Shown piece after piece: positions 47,701-59,700 of a stretch of DNA of 64,000 bases; the stretch's first letter is position 1, and the number at the start of each line of letters is the position of its first letter. The notes under the pieces were generated by a model. It had not been told where the DNA came from and ran no database searches. It saw nothing but the letters and a program-made list of their open reading frames with translations. The stretch is from Bugula neritina (lineage: Eukaryota; Bryozoa; Gymnolaemata; Cheilostomatida; Bugulidae): contig OZ037767.1 of the NCBI GenBank assembly GCA_964035545.1, positions 13,015,301 through 13,079,300 of the forward strand. Reading direction: 5' to 3'. Position numbers and translations under genes: made by a program.

Positions 47701-50700
47701 TAGTGGTTGGTGTTGTAGTAGTGGTTGGTGTTGTCGTGGTAGTGGGTGTTGTTGTGGTTGTGGGTGTGGTAGTAGTGGTTGGTGTTGTAGTGGTGGTTAG
47801 TAATGTAGTGGTTGTGGGTGTGGTAGTAGTGGTTGGTGTTGTAGTGGTGGTGGGTGTTGTTGTGGTTGTGGGCGTGGTAGTAGTTGTAGGTGTTGTAGTA
47901 GTGGTGGGTGTTGTTGTGGTTGTGGGTGTTGTTGTGGTTGCGGGTGTTGTAATAGCCGTGGGTGTTGTAGTAGTGGTTGGTGTTGTAGTGGTGGTTAGTA
48001 ATGTAGTGGTTGTGGGTGTGGTAGTAGTGGTTGGTGTTGTAGTAGTGGTTGGTGTTGTCGTGGTTGTGGGTGTTGTTGTGGTTGTGGGCGTGGTAGTAGT
48101 TGTGGGTGTTGTAGTAGTGGTTGGTGTTGTCGTGGTAGTGGGTGTTGTCGTGGTTGTGGGCGTGGTAGTAGTGGTTGGTGTTGTAGTGGTGGTGGGTGTT
48201 GTCTTGGTTGTGGGTGTTGTTGTGGTTGTGGGTGTGGTAGTAGTTGTGGGTGTTGTAGTAGTGGTTGGTGTGGTAGTGGTGGTTGGTGTTGTGGTAGTGG
48301 TTGGTGTTGTAGTAGTAGTTGGTGTTGTGGTTGTGGTTGGTGTTGTAGTAGTGGTTGGTGTTGTAGTCGTGCTAGGTGTTGTCGTGGTTGTGGGTGTTGT
48401 TGTGGTTGTAGGTGTGGTAGTAGTTGTGGGTGTTGTAATAGTGCTTGGTGTTGTAGTAGTGGTTGGTGTTGTAGTATTGGTTGGTGTTGTCGTGGTAGTG
48501 GGTGTTGTTGTGGTTGTGGGTGTTGTAGTAGTGGTTGGTGTTGTAGTAGTGGTTAGTGTGGTAGTGGTGGTTGGTGTTGTGGTAGTGGTTGGAGTTGTGG
48601 TTGTGGTTGGTGTTGTAGTAGTGGTTGGTGTTGTAGTCGTGCTGGGTCTTGTCGTGGTTGTGGGTGTTGTTGTGATTGTAGGTGTGGTAGTAGTTGTGGG
48701 TGTTGTAGTAGTGGTTGGTGTTGTAGTAGTGGTTGGTGTTGTCGTGGTAGTGGGTGTTGTTGTGGTTGTGGGTGTGGTAGTAGTGGTTGGTGTTGTAGTG
48801 GTGGTGGGTGTTGTAGTAGTGGTTGGTGTTGTAGTCGTGCTGGGTGTTGTCGTGGTTGTGGGTGTTGTCGTGGTGGTGGGTGTTCTCGTGGTTGTGGGCG
48901 TGGTAGTAGTGGTTGTTGTTGTAGTGGTGGAGGGTGTTGTTGTAGTTGTGGGTGTTGTTGTGATTGTGGGTGTGATAGTAGTTGTGGGTCTTGTAGTAGT
49001 GGTTGGTGTTGTTGTGGTTGTGGGTGTTGTTGTGGTTGTGGGTGTTGTAGTAGTGGTTGGTATTGTAGTAGTGGTTAGTGTGGTAGTGGTGGTTGGTGTT
49101 GTAGTGGTGGTTAGTAATGTAGTGGTTGTGGGTGTGGTAGTAGTGGTTGGTGTTGTAGCGGTGGTGGGTGTTGTTGTGGTTGTGGGCGTGGTAGTAGTTG
49201 TAGGTGTTGTAGTAGTGGTGGGTGTTGTTGTGGTTGTGGGTGTTGTTGTGGTTGCGGGTGTTGTAGTAGCCGTGGGTGTTGTTGTAGTGGTTGGTGTTGT
49301 AGTGGTGGTTAGTAATGTAGTGGTTGTGGGTGTGGTAGTAGTGGTTGGTGTTGTAGTAGTGGTTGGTGTTGTAGTAGTGGTTGGTGTTGTCGTGGTAGTG
49401 GGTGTTGTCGTGGTTGTGGGCGTGGTAGTAGTGGTTGGTGTTGTAGTGGTGGTGGGTGTTGTCTTGGTTGTGGGTGTTGTTGTGGTTGTGGGTGTGGTAG
49501 TAGTTGTGGGTGTTGTAGTAGTGGTTGGTGTGGTAGTGGTGGTTGGTGTTGTGGTAGTGGTTGGTGTTGTAGTAGTAGTTGGTGTTGTGGTTGTGGTTGG
49601 TGTTGTAGTAGTGGTTGGTGTTGTAGTCGTGCTAGGTGTTGTCGTGGTTGTGGGTGTTGTTGTGGTTGTAGGTGTGGTAGTAGTTGTGGGTGTTGTAATA
49701 GTGCTTGGTGTTGTAGTAGTGGTTGGTGTTATCGTAGTAGTGGGTGTTGTCGTGGTTGTGGGCGTGGTAGTAGTTGTTGGTGTTGTAGTGGTGGTGGGTG
49801 TTGTTGTGGTTGTGGGTGTTGTTGTGATTGTGGGTGTGATAGTAGTTGTGGGTCTTGTAGTAGTGGTTGGTGTTGTTGTGGTTGTGGGTGTTGTTGTGGT
49901 TGTGGGTGTTGTAGTAGTGGTTGGTGTTGTAGTAGTGGTTAGTGTGGTAGTGGTGGTTGGTGTTGTGGTAGTGGTTGGAGTTGTGGTTGTGGTTGGTGTT
50001 GTAGTAGTGGTTGGTGTTGTAGTCGTGCTGGGTCTTGTCGTGGTTGTGGGTGTTGTTGTGGTTGTAGGTGTGGTAGTAGTTGTGGGTGTTGTAGTAGTGG
50101 TTGGTGTTGTAGTAGTGGTTGGTGTTGTCGTGGTAGTGGGTGTTGTTGTGGTTGTGGGTGTGGTAGTAGTGGTTGGTGTTGTAGTGGTGGTGGGTGTTGT
50201 AGTAGTGGTTGGTGTTGTAGTCGTGCTGGGTGTTGTCGTGGTTGTGGGTGTTGTCGTGGTGGTGGGTGTTCTCGTGGTTGTGGGCGTGGTAGTAGTGGTT
50301 GTTGTTGTAGTGGTGGAGGGTGTTGTTGTAGTTGTGAGTGTTGTTGTGATTGTGGGTGTGATAGTAGTTGTGGGTCTTGTAGTAGTGGTTGGTGTTGTTG
50401 TGGTTGTGGGTGTTGTTGTGGTTGTGGGTGTTGTAGTAGTGGTTGGTATTGTAGTAGTGGTTAGTGTGGTAGTGGTGGTTGGTGTTGTAGTAGTGGTTAG
50501 AGTTGTGGTTGTGGTTGGTGTTGTAGTAGTGGTTGGTGTTGTAGTCGTGCTGGGTCTTGTCGTGGTTGTGGGTGTTGTTGTGGTTGTAGGTGTGGTAGTA
50601 GTTGTGGGTGTTGTAGTAGTGGTTGGTGTGGTAGTGGTGGTTGGTGTTGTGGTAGTGGTTGGTGTTGTAGTAGTAGTTGGTGTTGTGGTTGTGGTTGGTG

Positions 50701-53700
50701 TTGTAGTAGTGGTTGGTGTTGTAGTCGTGCTAGGTGTTGTCGTGGTTGTGGGTGTTGTTGTGGTTGTAGGTGTGGTAGTAGTTGTGGGTGTTGTAATAGT
50801 GCTTGGTGTTGTAGTAGTGGTTGGTGTTATCGTAGTAGTGGGTGTTGTCGTGGTTGTGGGCGTGGTAGTAGTTGTTGGTGTTGTAGTGGTGGTGGGTGTT
50901 GCTGTGGTTGTGGGTGTTGTTGTGATTGTGGGTGTGATAGTAGTTGTGGGTCTTGTAGTAGTGGTTGGTGTTGTTGTGGTTGTGGGTGTTGTTGTGGTTG
51001 TGGGTGTTGTAGTAGTGGTTGGTGTTGTAGTAGTGGTTAGTGTGGTAGTGGTGGTTGGTGTTGTGGTAGTGGTTGGAGTTGTGGTTGTGGTTGGTGTTGT
51101 AGTAGTGGTTGGTGTTGTAGTCGTGCTGGGTCTTGTCGTGGTTGTGGGTGTTGTTGTGGTTGTAGGTGTGGTAGTAGTTGTGGGTGTTGTAGTAGTGGTT
51201 GGTGTTGTAGTAGTGGTTGGTGTTGTCGTGGTAGTGGGTGTTGTTGTGGTTGTGGGTGTGGTAGTAGTGGTTGGTGTTGTAGTGGTGGTGGGTGTTGTAG
51301 TAGTGGTTGGTGCTGTAGTCGTGCTGGGTGTTGTCGTGGTTGTGGGTGTTGTCGTGGTGGTGGGTGTTCTCGTGGTTGTGGGCGTGGTAGTAGTGGTTGT
51401 TGTTGTAGTGGTGGAGGGTGTTGTTGTAGTTGTGAGTGTTGTTGTGATTGTGGGTGTGATAGTAGTTGTGGGTCTTGTAGTAGTGGTTGGTGTTGTTGTG
51501 GTTGTGGGTGTTGTTGTGGTTGTGGGTGTTGTTGTGGTTCCGGGTGTTGTAGTAGCCGTGGGTGTTGTAGTAGTGGTTGGTGTTGTAGTGGTGGTTAGTA
51601 ATGTAGTGGTTGTGGGTGTGGTAGTAGTGGTTGGTGTTGTAGTAGTGGTTGGTGTTGTTGTGGTTGTGGGTGTTGTTGTGGTTGTGGGCGTGGTAGTAGT
51701 TGTGGGTGTTGTAGTAGTGGTTGGTGTTGTCGTGGTAGTGGGTGTTGTCGTGGTTGTGGGCGTGGTAGTAGTGGTTGGTGTTGTAGTGGTGGTGGGTGTT
51801 GTCTTGGTTGTGGGTGTTGTTGTGGTTGTGGGTGTGGTAGTAGTTGTGGGTGTTGTAGTAGTGGTTGGTGTGGTAGTGGTGGTTGGTGTTGTGGTAGTGG
51901 TTGGTGTTGTAGTAGTAGTTGGTGTTGTGGTTGTGGTTGGTGTTGTAGTAGTGGTTGGTGTTGTAGTCGTGCTAGGTGTTGTCGTGGTTGTGGGTGTTGT
52001 TGTGGTTGTAGGTGTGGTAGTAGTTGTGGGTGTTGTAATAGTGCTTGGTGTTGTAGTAGTAGTTGGTGTTATCGTGGTAGTGGGTGTTGTCGTGGTTGTG
52101 GGCGTGGTAGTAGTTGTTGGTGTTGTAGTGGTGGTGGGTGTTGTTGTGGTTGTGGGTGTTGTTGTGATTGTGGGTGTGATAGTAGTTGTGGGTCTTGTAG
52201 TAGTGGTTGGTGTTGTTGTGGTTGTGGGTGTTGTTGTGGTTGTGGGTGTTGTAGTAGTGGTTGGTGTTGTAGTAGTGGTTAGTGTGGTAGTGGTGGTTGG
52301 TGTTGTGGTAGTGGTTGGAGTTGTGGTTGTGGTTGGTGTTGTAGTAGTGGTTGGTGTTGTAGTCGTGCTGGGTCTTGTCGTGGTTGTGGGTGTTGTTGTG
52401 GTTGTAGGTGTGGTAGTAGTTGTGGGTGTTGTAGTAGTGGTTGGTGTTGTAGTAGTGGTTGGTGTTGTCGTGGTAGTGGGTGTTGTTGTGGTTGTGGGTG
52501 TGGTAGTAGTGGTTGGTGTTGTAGTGGTGGTGGGTGTTGTAGTAGTGGTTGGTGTTGTAGTCGTGCTGGGTGTTGTCGTGGTTGTGGGTGTTGTCGTGGT
52601 AGTGGGTGTTCTCGTGGTTGTGGGCGTGGTAGTAGTGGTTGGTGTTGTAGTGGTGGTGGGTGTTGTTGTAGTTGCGGGTGTTGTTGTGGTTGTGGGTGTG
52701 GTAGTAGTTGTGGGTGTCGTAGTAGTGGTTGGTGTGGTAGTAGTTGTCGGTGTTGTAGTAGTGGTTGGTGTTGTCGTGGTAGTGGGTGTTGTAGTCGTGC
52801 TGGGTGTTGTCGTGGTTGTGGGTGTTGTTGTCGTTGTAGGTGTGGTAGTAGTTGTGGGTCTTGTAGTAGTGGTTGGAGTTGTAGTAGTGGTTGGTGTTGT
52901 CGTGGTGGTGGGTGTTGTCGTGGTTGTGGGTGTGGTAGTAGTGGTTGGTGTTGTAGTGGTGGTGGGTGTTGTTGTGGTTGTGGGTGTTGTTGTGGTTGTG
53001 GGTGTGGTAGTAGTTGTGGGTGTCGTAGTAGTGGTGGGTGTTGTCGTGGTAGTGGGTGTTGTCGTGGTTGTGGGCGTGGTAGTAGTTGTAGGTGTTGTAG
53101 TAGTGGTGGGTGTTGTTGTGGTTGTGGGTGTTGTTGTGGTTGTGGGTGTTGTAGTAGTCATGGGTGTTGTAGTAGTGGTTGGTGTTGTAGTGGTGGTTAG
53201 TAGTGTAGTGGTTGTGGGTGTGGTAGTAGTGGTTGGTGTTGTAGTGGTGGTGGGTGTTGTTGTGGTTGTGGGTGTTGTTGTGGTTGTGGGTGTGGTAGTA
53301 GTTGTGGGTGTCGTAGTAGTGGTTGGTGTGGTAGTAGTTGTCGGTGTTGTAGTAGTGGTTGGTGTTGTCGTGGTAGTGGGTGTTGTCGTGGTTGTGGGTG
53401 TTGTAGTAGTGGTTGGTGTTGTAGTGGTGGTGGGTGTTGTTGTGGTTGTGGGTGTTGTTGTGGTTGTGGGTGTTGTTGTGGTGGTGGGTGTTGTAGTAGT
53501 GGTGGGTGTTGTAGTGGTGGTTGGTGTTGTAGTAGTGGTTGGTGTTGTCGTGGTAGTGGGTGTTGTTGTGGTTGTGGGTGTGGTAGTAGTGGTTGGTGTT
53601 GTAGTGGTGGTGGGTGTTGTCGTGGTTGTGGGTGTTGTCGTGGTAGTGGGTGTTGTCGTGGTTGTGGGCGTGGTAGTAGTGGTTGGTGTTGTAGTAGTGG

Positions 53701-56700
53701 TTGGTGTTGTAGTAGTGGTTGGTGTTGTAGTAGTGGTTGGTGTTGTCGTGGTAGTGGGTGTTATTGTGGTTGTGGGTGTGGTAGTAGTTGTGGGTGTTGT
53801 AGTGGTGGTGGGTGTTGTTGTGGTTGTGGGTGTTGTTGTGGTTGTGGGTGTGGTAGTAGTTGTGGGTGTCGTAGTAGTGGTTGGTGTTGTAGTAGTGGTT
53901 GGTGTTGTAGTATTGGTTGGTGTTGTCGTGGTAGTGGGTGTTGTCGTGGTTGTGGGCGTGGTAGTAGTGGTTGGTAGTGTAGTGGTGGTGGGTGTTGTAG
54001 TAGTGGTTGGTGTTGTAGTAGTGGTTGGTGTTGTAGTAGTGGTTGGTGTTGTAGTCGTGCTGGGTGTTGTCGTGGTTGTGGGTGTTGTTGTCGTTGTAGG
54101 TGTGGTAGTAGTTGTGGGTCTTGTAGTAGTGGTTGGAGTTGTAGTAGTGGTTGGTGTTGTCGTGGTGGTGGGTGTTGTCGTGGTTGTGGGTGTGGTAGTA
54201 GTGGTTGGTGTTGTAGTGGTGGTGGGTGTTGTTGTGGTTGTGGGTGTTGTTGTGAATGTGGGTGTGGTAGTAGTTGTGGGTGTCGTAGTAGTGGTGGGTG
54301 TTGTCGTGGTAGTGGGTGTTGTCGTGGTTGTGGGCGTGGTAGTAGTTGTAGGTGTTGTAGTAGTGGTGGGTGTTGTTGTGGTTGTGGGTGTTGTTGTGGT
54401 TGTGGGTGTTGTAGTAGTCGTGGGTGTTGTAGTAGTGGTTGGTGTTGTAGTGGTGGTTAGTAATGTAGTGGTTGTGGGTGTGGTAGTAGTGGTTGGTGTT
54501 GTAGTGGTGGTGGGTGTTGTTGTGGTTGTGGGCGTGGTAGTAGTTGTAGGTGTTGTAGTAGTGGTGGGTGTTGTTGTGGTTGTGGGTGTTGTTGTGGTTG
54601 CGGGTGTTGTAATAGCCGTGGGTGTTGTAGTAGTGGTTGGTGTTGTAGTGGTGGTTAGTAATGTAGTGGTTGTGGGTGTGGTAGTAGTGGTTGGTGTTGT
54701 AGTAGTGGTTGGTGTTGTCGTGGTTGTGGGTGTTGTTGTGGTTGTGGGCGTGGTAGTAGTTGTGGGTGTTGTAGTAGTGGTTGGTGTTGTCGTGGTAGTG
54801 GGTGTTGTCGTGGTTGTGGGCGTGGTAGTAGTGGTTGGTGTTGTAGTGGTGGTGGGTGTTGTCTTGGTTGTGGGTGTTGTTGTGGTTGTGGGTGTGGTAG
54901 TAGTTGTGGGTGTTGTAGTAGTGGTTGGTGTGGTAGTGGTGGTTGGTGTTGTGGTAGTGGTTGGTGTTGTAGTAGTAGTTGGTGTTGTGGTTGTGGTTGG
55001 TGTTGTAGTAGTGGTTGGTGTTGTAGTCGTGCTAGGTGTTGTCGTGGTTGTGGGTGTTGTTGTGGTTGTAGGTGTGGTAGTAGTTGTGGGTGTTGTAATA
55101 GTGCTTGGTGTTGTAGTAGTGGTTGGTGTTATCGTAGTAGTGGGTGTTGTCGTGGTTGTGGGCGTGGTAGTAGTTGTTGGTGTTGTAGTGGTGTTGGGTG
55201 TTGTTGTGGTTGTGGGTGTTGTTGTGATTGTGGGTGTGATAGTAGTTGTGGGTCTTGTAGTAGTGGTTGGTGTTGTTGTGGTTGTGGGTGTTGTTGTGGT
55301 TGTGGGTGTTGTAGTAGTGGTTGGTGTTGTAGTAGTGGTTAGTGTGGTAGTGGTGGTTGGTGTTGTGGTAGTGGTTGGAGTTGTGGTTGTGGTTGGTGTT
55401 GTAGTAGTGGTTGGTGTTGTAGTCGTGCTGGGTCTTGTCGTGGTTGTGGGTGTTGTTGTGATTGTAGGTGTGGTAGTAGTTGTGGGTGTTGTAGTAGTGG
55501 TTGGTGTTGTAGTAGTGGTTGGTGTTGTCGTGGTAGTGGGTGTTGTTGTGGTTGTGGGTGTGGTAGTAGTGGTTGGTGTTGTAGTGGTGGTGGGTGTTGT
55601 AGTAGTGGTTGGTGTTGTAGTCGTGCTGGGTGTTGTCGTGGTTGTGGGTGTTGTCGTGGTGGTGGGTGTTCTCGTGGTTGTGGGCGTGGTAGTAGTGGTT
55701 GTTGTTGTAGTGGTGGAGGGTGTTGTTGTAGTTGTGGGTGTTGTTGTGATTGTGGGTGTGATAGTAGTTGTGGGTCTTGTAGTAGTGGTTGGTGTTGTTG
55801 TGGTTGTGGGTGTTGTTGTGGTTGTGGGTGTTGTAGTAGTGGTTGGTATTGTAGTAGTGGTTAGTGTGGTAGTGGTGGTTGGTGTTGTAGTAGTGGTTGG
55901 AGTTGTGGTTGTGGTTGGTGTTGTAGTAGTGGTTGGTGTTGTAGTCGTGCTGGGTCTTGTCGTGGTTGTGGGTGTTGTTGTGGTTGCAGGTGTGGTAGTA
56001 GTTGTGGGTGTTGTAGTAGTGGTTGGTGTTGTAGTAGTGGTTGGTGTTGTCGTGGTAGTGGGTGTTGTTGTGGTTGTGGGTGTGGTAGTAGTGGTTGGTG
56101 TTGTAGTGGTGGTGGGTGTTGTAGTAGTGGTTGGTGTTGTAGTCGTTCTGGGTGTTGTCGTGGTTGTGGGTGTTGTCGTGGTAGTGGGTGTTCTCGTGGT
56201 TGTGGGCGTGGTAGTAGTGGTTGGTGTTGTAGTGGTGGTGGGTGTTGTTGTAGTTGTGGGTGTTGTTGTGGTTGTGGGTGTGGTAGTAGTTGTGGGTGTC
56301 GTAGTAGTGGTTGGTGTGGTAGTAGTTGTCGGTGTTGTAGTAGTGGTTGGTGTTGTCGTGGTAGTGGGTGTTGTAGTCGTGCTGGGTGTTGTCGTGGTTG
56401 TGGGTGTTGTTGTCGTTGTAGGTGTGGTAGTAGTTGTGGGTCTTGTAGTAGTGGTTGGAGTTGTAGTAGTGGTTGGTGTTGTCGTGGTGGTGGGTGTTGT
56501 CGTGGTTGTGGGTGTGGTAGTAGTGGTTGGTGTTGTAGTGGTGGTGGGTGTTGTTGTGGTTGTGGGTGTTGTTGTGGTTGTGGGTGTGGTAGTAGTTGTG
56601 GGTGTCGTAGTAGTGGTGGGTGTTGTCGTGGTAGTGGGTGTTGTCGTGGTTGTGGGCGTGGTAGTAGTTGTAGGTGTTGTAGTAGTGGTGGGTGTTGTTG

Positions 56701-59700
56701 TGGTTGTGGGTGTTGTTGTGGTTGTGGGTGTTGTAGTAGTCATGGGTGTTGTAGTAGTGGTTGGTGTTGTAGTGGTGGTTAGTAGTGTAGTGGTTGTGGG
56801 TGTGGTAGTAGTGGTTGGTGTTGTAGTGGTGGTGGGTGTTGTTGTAGTTGTGGGTGTTGTTGTGGTTGTGGGTGTGGTAGTAGTTGTGGGTGTCGTAGTA
56901 GTGGTTGGTGTGGTAGTAGTTGTCGGTGTTGTAGTAGTGGTTGGTGTTGTCGTGGTAGTGGGTGTTGTCGTGGTTGTGGGTGTTGTAGTAGTGGTTGGTG
57001 TTGTAGTGGTGGTGGGTGTTGTTGTGGTTGTGGGTGTTGTTGTGGTTGTGGGTGTTGTTGTGGTGGTGGGTGTTGTAGTAGTGGTTGGTGTTGTAGTGGT
57101 GGTTGGTGTTGTAGTAGTGGTTGGTGTTGTCGTGGTAGTGGGTGTTGTTGTGGTTGTGGGTGTGGTAATAGTGGTTGGTGTTGTAGTGGTGGTGGGTGTT
57201 GTCGTGGTTGTGGGTGTTGTCGTGGTAGTGGGTGTTGTCGTGGTTGTGGGCGTGGTAGTAGTGGTTGGTGTTGTAGTAGTGGTTGGTGTTGTAGTAGTGG
57301 TTGGTGTTGTAGTAGTGGTTGGTGTTGTCGTGGTAGTGGGTGTTGTTGTGGTTGTGGGTGTGGTAGTAGTTGTGGGTGTTGTAGTGGTGGTGGGTGTTGT
57401 TGTGGTTGTGGGTGTTGTTGTGGTTGTGGGTGTGGTAGTAGTTGTGGGTGTCGTAGTAGTGGTTGGTGTTGTAGTAGTGGTTGGTGTTGTAGTAGTGGTT
57501 GGTGTTGTCGTGGTAGTGGGTGTTGTCGTGGTTGTGGGCGTGGTAGTAGTGGTTGGTAGTGTAGTGGTGGTGGGTGTTGTAGTAGTGGTTGGTGTTGTAG
57601 TAGTGGTTGGTGTTGTAGTAGTGGTTGGTGTTGTAGTCGTGCTGGGTGTTGTCGTGGTTGTGGGTGTTGTTGTCGTTGTAGGTGTGGTAGTAGTTGTGGG
57701 TCTTGTAGTAGTGGTTGGAGTTGTAGTAGTGGTTAGTGTGGTAGTGGTGGTTGGTGTTGTGGTAGTGGTTGGAGTTGTGGTTGTGGTTGGTGTTGTAGTA
57801 GTGGTTGGTGTTGTAGTAGTGCTGGGTCTTGTCGTGGTTGTGGGTGTTGTTGTGGTTGTAGGTGTGGTAGTAGTTGTGGGTGTTGTAGTAGTGGTTGGTG
57901 TTGTAGTAGTGGTTGGTGTTGTCGTGGTAGTGGGTGTTGTTGTGGTTGTGGGTGTGGTAGTAGTGGTTGGTGTTGTAGTGGTGGTGGGTGTTGTAGTAGT
58001 GGTTGGTGTTGTAGTCGTGCTGGGTGTTGTCGTGGTTGTGGGTGTTGTCGTGGTGGTGGGTGTTCTCGTGGTTGTGGGCGTGGTAGTAGTGGTTGTTGTT
58101 GTAGTGGTGGAGGGTGTTGTTGTAGTTGTGGGTGTTGTTGTGATTGTGGGTGTGATAGTAGTTGTGGGTCTTGTAGTAGTGGTTGGTGTTGTTGTGGTTG
58201 TGGGTGTTGTTGTGGTTGTGGGTGTTGTAGTAGTGGTTGGTATTGTAGTAGTGGTTAGTGTGGTAGTGGTGGTTGGTGTTGTAGTAGTGGTTGGAGTTGT
58301 GGTTGTGGTTGGTGTTGTAGTAGTGGTTGGTGTTGTAGTCGTGCTGGGTCTTGTCGTGGTTGTGGGTGTTGTTGTGGTTGCAGGTGTGGTAGTAGTTGTG
58401 GGTGTTGTAGTAGTTGTGGGTGTTGTTTTTGTAGTGGGTGTTGTCGTGGTTGTGGGCGTGGTAGTAGTGGTTGGTGTTGTAGTGGTGGTGGGTGTTGTCT
58501 TGGTTGTGGGTGTTGTTGTGGTTGTGGGTGTGGTAGTAGTTGTGGGTGTTGTAGTAGTGGTTGGTGTGGTAGTGGTGGTTGGTGTTGTGGTAGTGGTTGG
58601 TGTTGTAGTAGTAGTTGGTGTTGTGGTTGTGGTTGGTGTTGTAGTAGTGGTTGGTGTTGTAGTCGTGCTAGGTGTTGTCGTGGTTGTGGGTGTTGTTGTG
58701 GTTGTAGGTGTGGTAGTAGTTGTGGGTGTTGTAATAGTGCTTGGTGTTGTAGTAGTGGTTGGTGTTATCGTGGTAGTGGGTGTTGTCGTGGTTGTGGGCG
58801 TGGTAGTAGTTGTTGGTGTTGTAGTGGTGGTGGGTGTTGTTGTGGTTGTGGGTGTTGTTGTGGTTGTGGGTGTGGTAGTAGTGGTTGTGGGTGTGGTAGT
58901 AGTGGTTGGTGTTGTAGTGGTGGTGGGTGTTGTTGTGGTTGTGGGTGTTGTTGTGGTTGTGGGTGTGGTAGTAGTTGTGGGTGTCGTCGTAGTGGTTGGT
59001 GTTGTAGTAGTGGTTGGTGTTGTAGTAGTGCTGGGTGTTGTCGTGGTTGTGGGTGTGGTAGTAGTGGTGGGTGTTGTAGTAGTCGTGGGTGTTGTAGTAG
59101 TGGTTGGTGTTGTAGTGGTGGTTAGTAATGTAGTGGTGGTGGGTGTTGTAGTAGTGGTTGGTGTTGTAGTGGTGGTTGGTGTTGTAGTAGTGGTTGGTGT
59201 TGTCGTGGTAGTGGGTGTTGTTGTGGTTGTGGGTGTGGTAGTAGTGGTTGGTGTTGTAGTGGTGGTGGGTGTTGTCGTGGTTGTGGGTGTTGTCGTTGTA
59301 GTGGGTGTTCTCGTGGTTGTGGGCGTGGTAGTAGTGGTTGGTGTTGTAGTGGTGGTGGGTGTTGTTGTGGTTGTGGGTGTTGTTGTGGTTGTGGGTGTGG
59401 TAGTAGTTGTGGGTGTGGTAGTAGTTGTGGTTGTTGTAGTAGTTGTGGGTGTCGTAGTAGTGGTTGGTGTTGTACTAGTGGTTGGTGTTGTAGTAGTGGT
59501 TGGTGTTGTAGTCGTGCTGGGTGTTGTCGTGGTTGTGGGTGTTGTTGTCGTTGTGGGTGTCGTAGTAGTTGTGGGTCTTGTAGTAGTGGTTGGAGTTGTA
59601 GTAGTGATTGGTGTTGTAGTGGTGGTTAGTAATGTAGTAGTGGTGGGTGTTGTAGTAGTGGTTGGTGTTGTAGTAGTGATTGGTGTTGTAGTGGTGGTTG

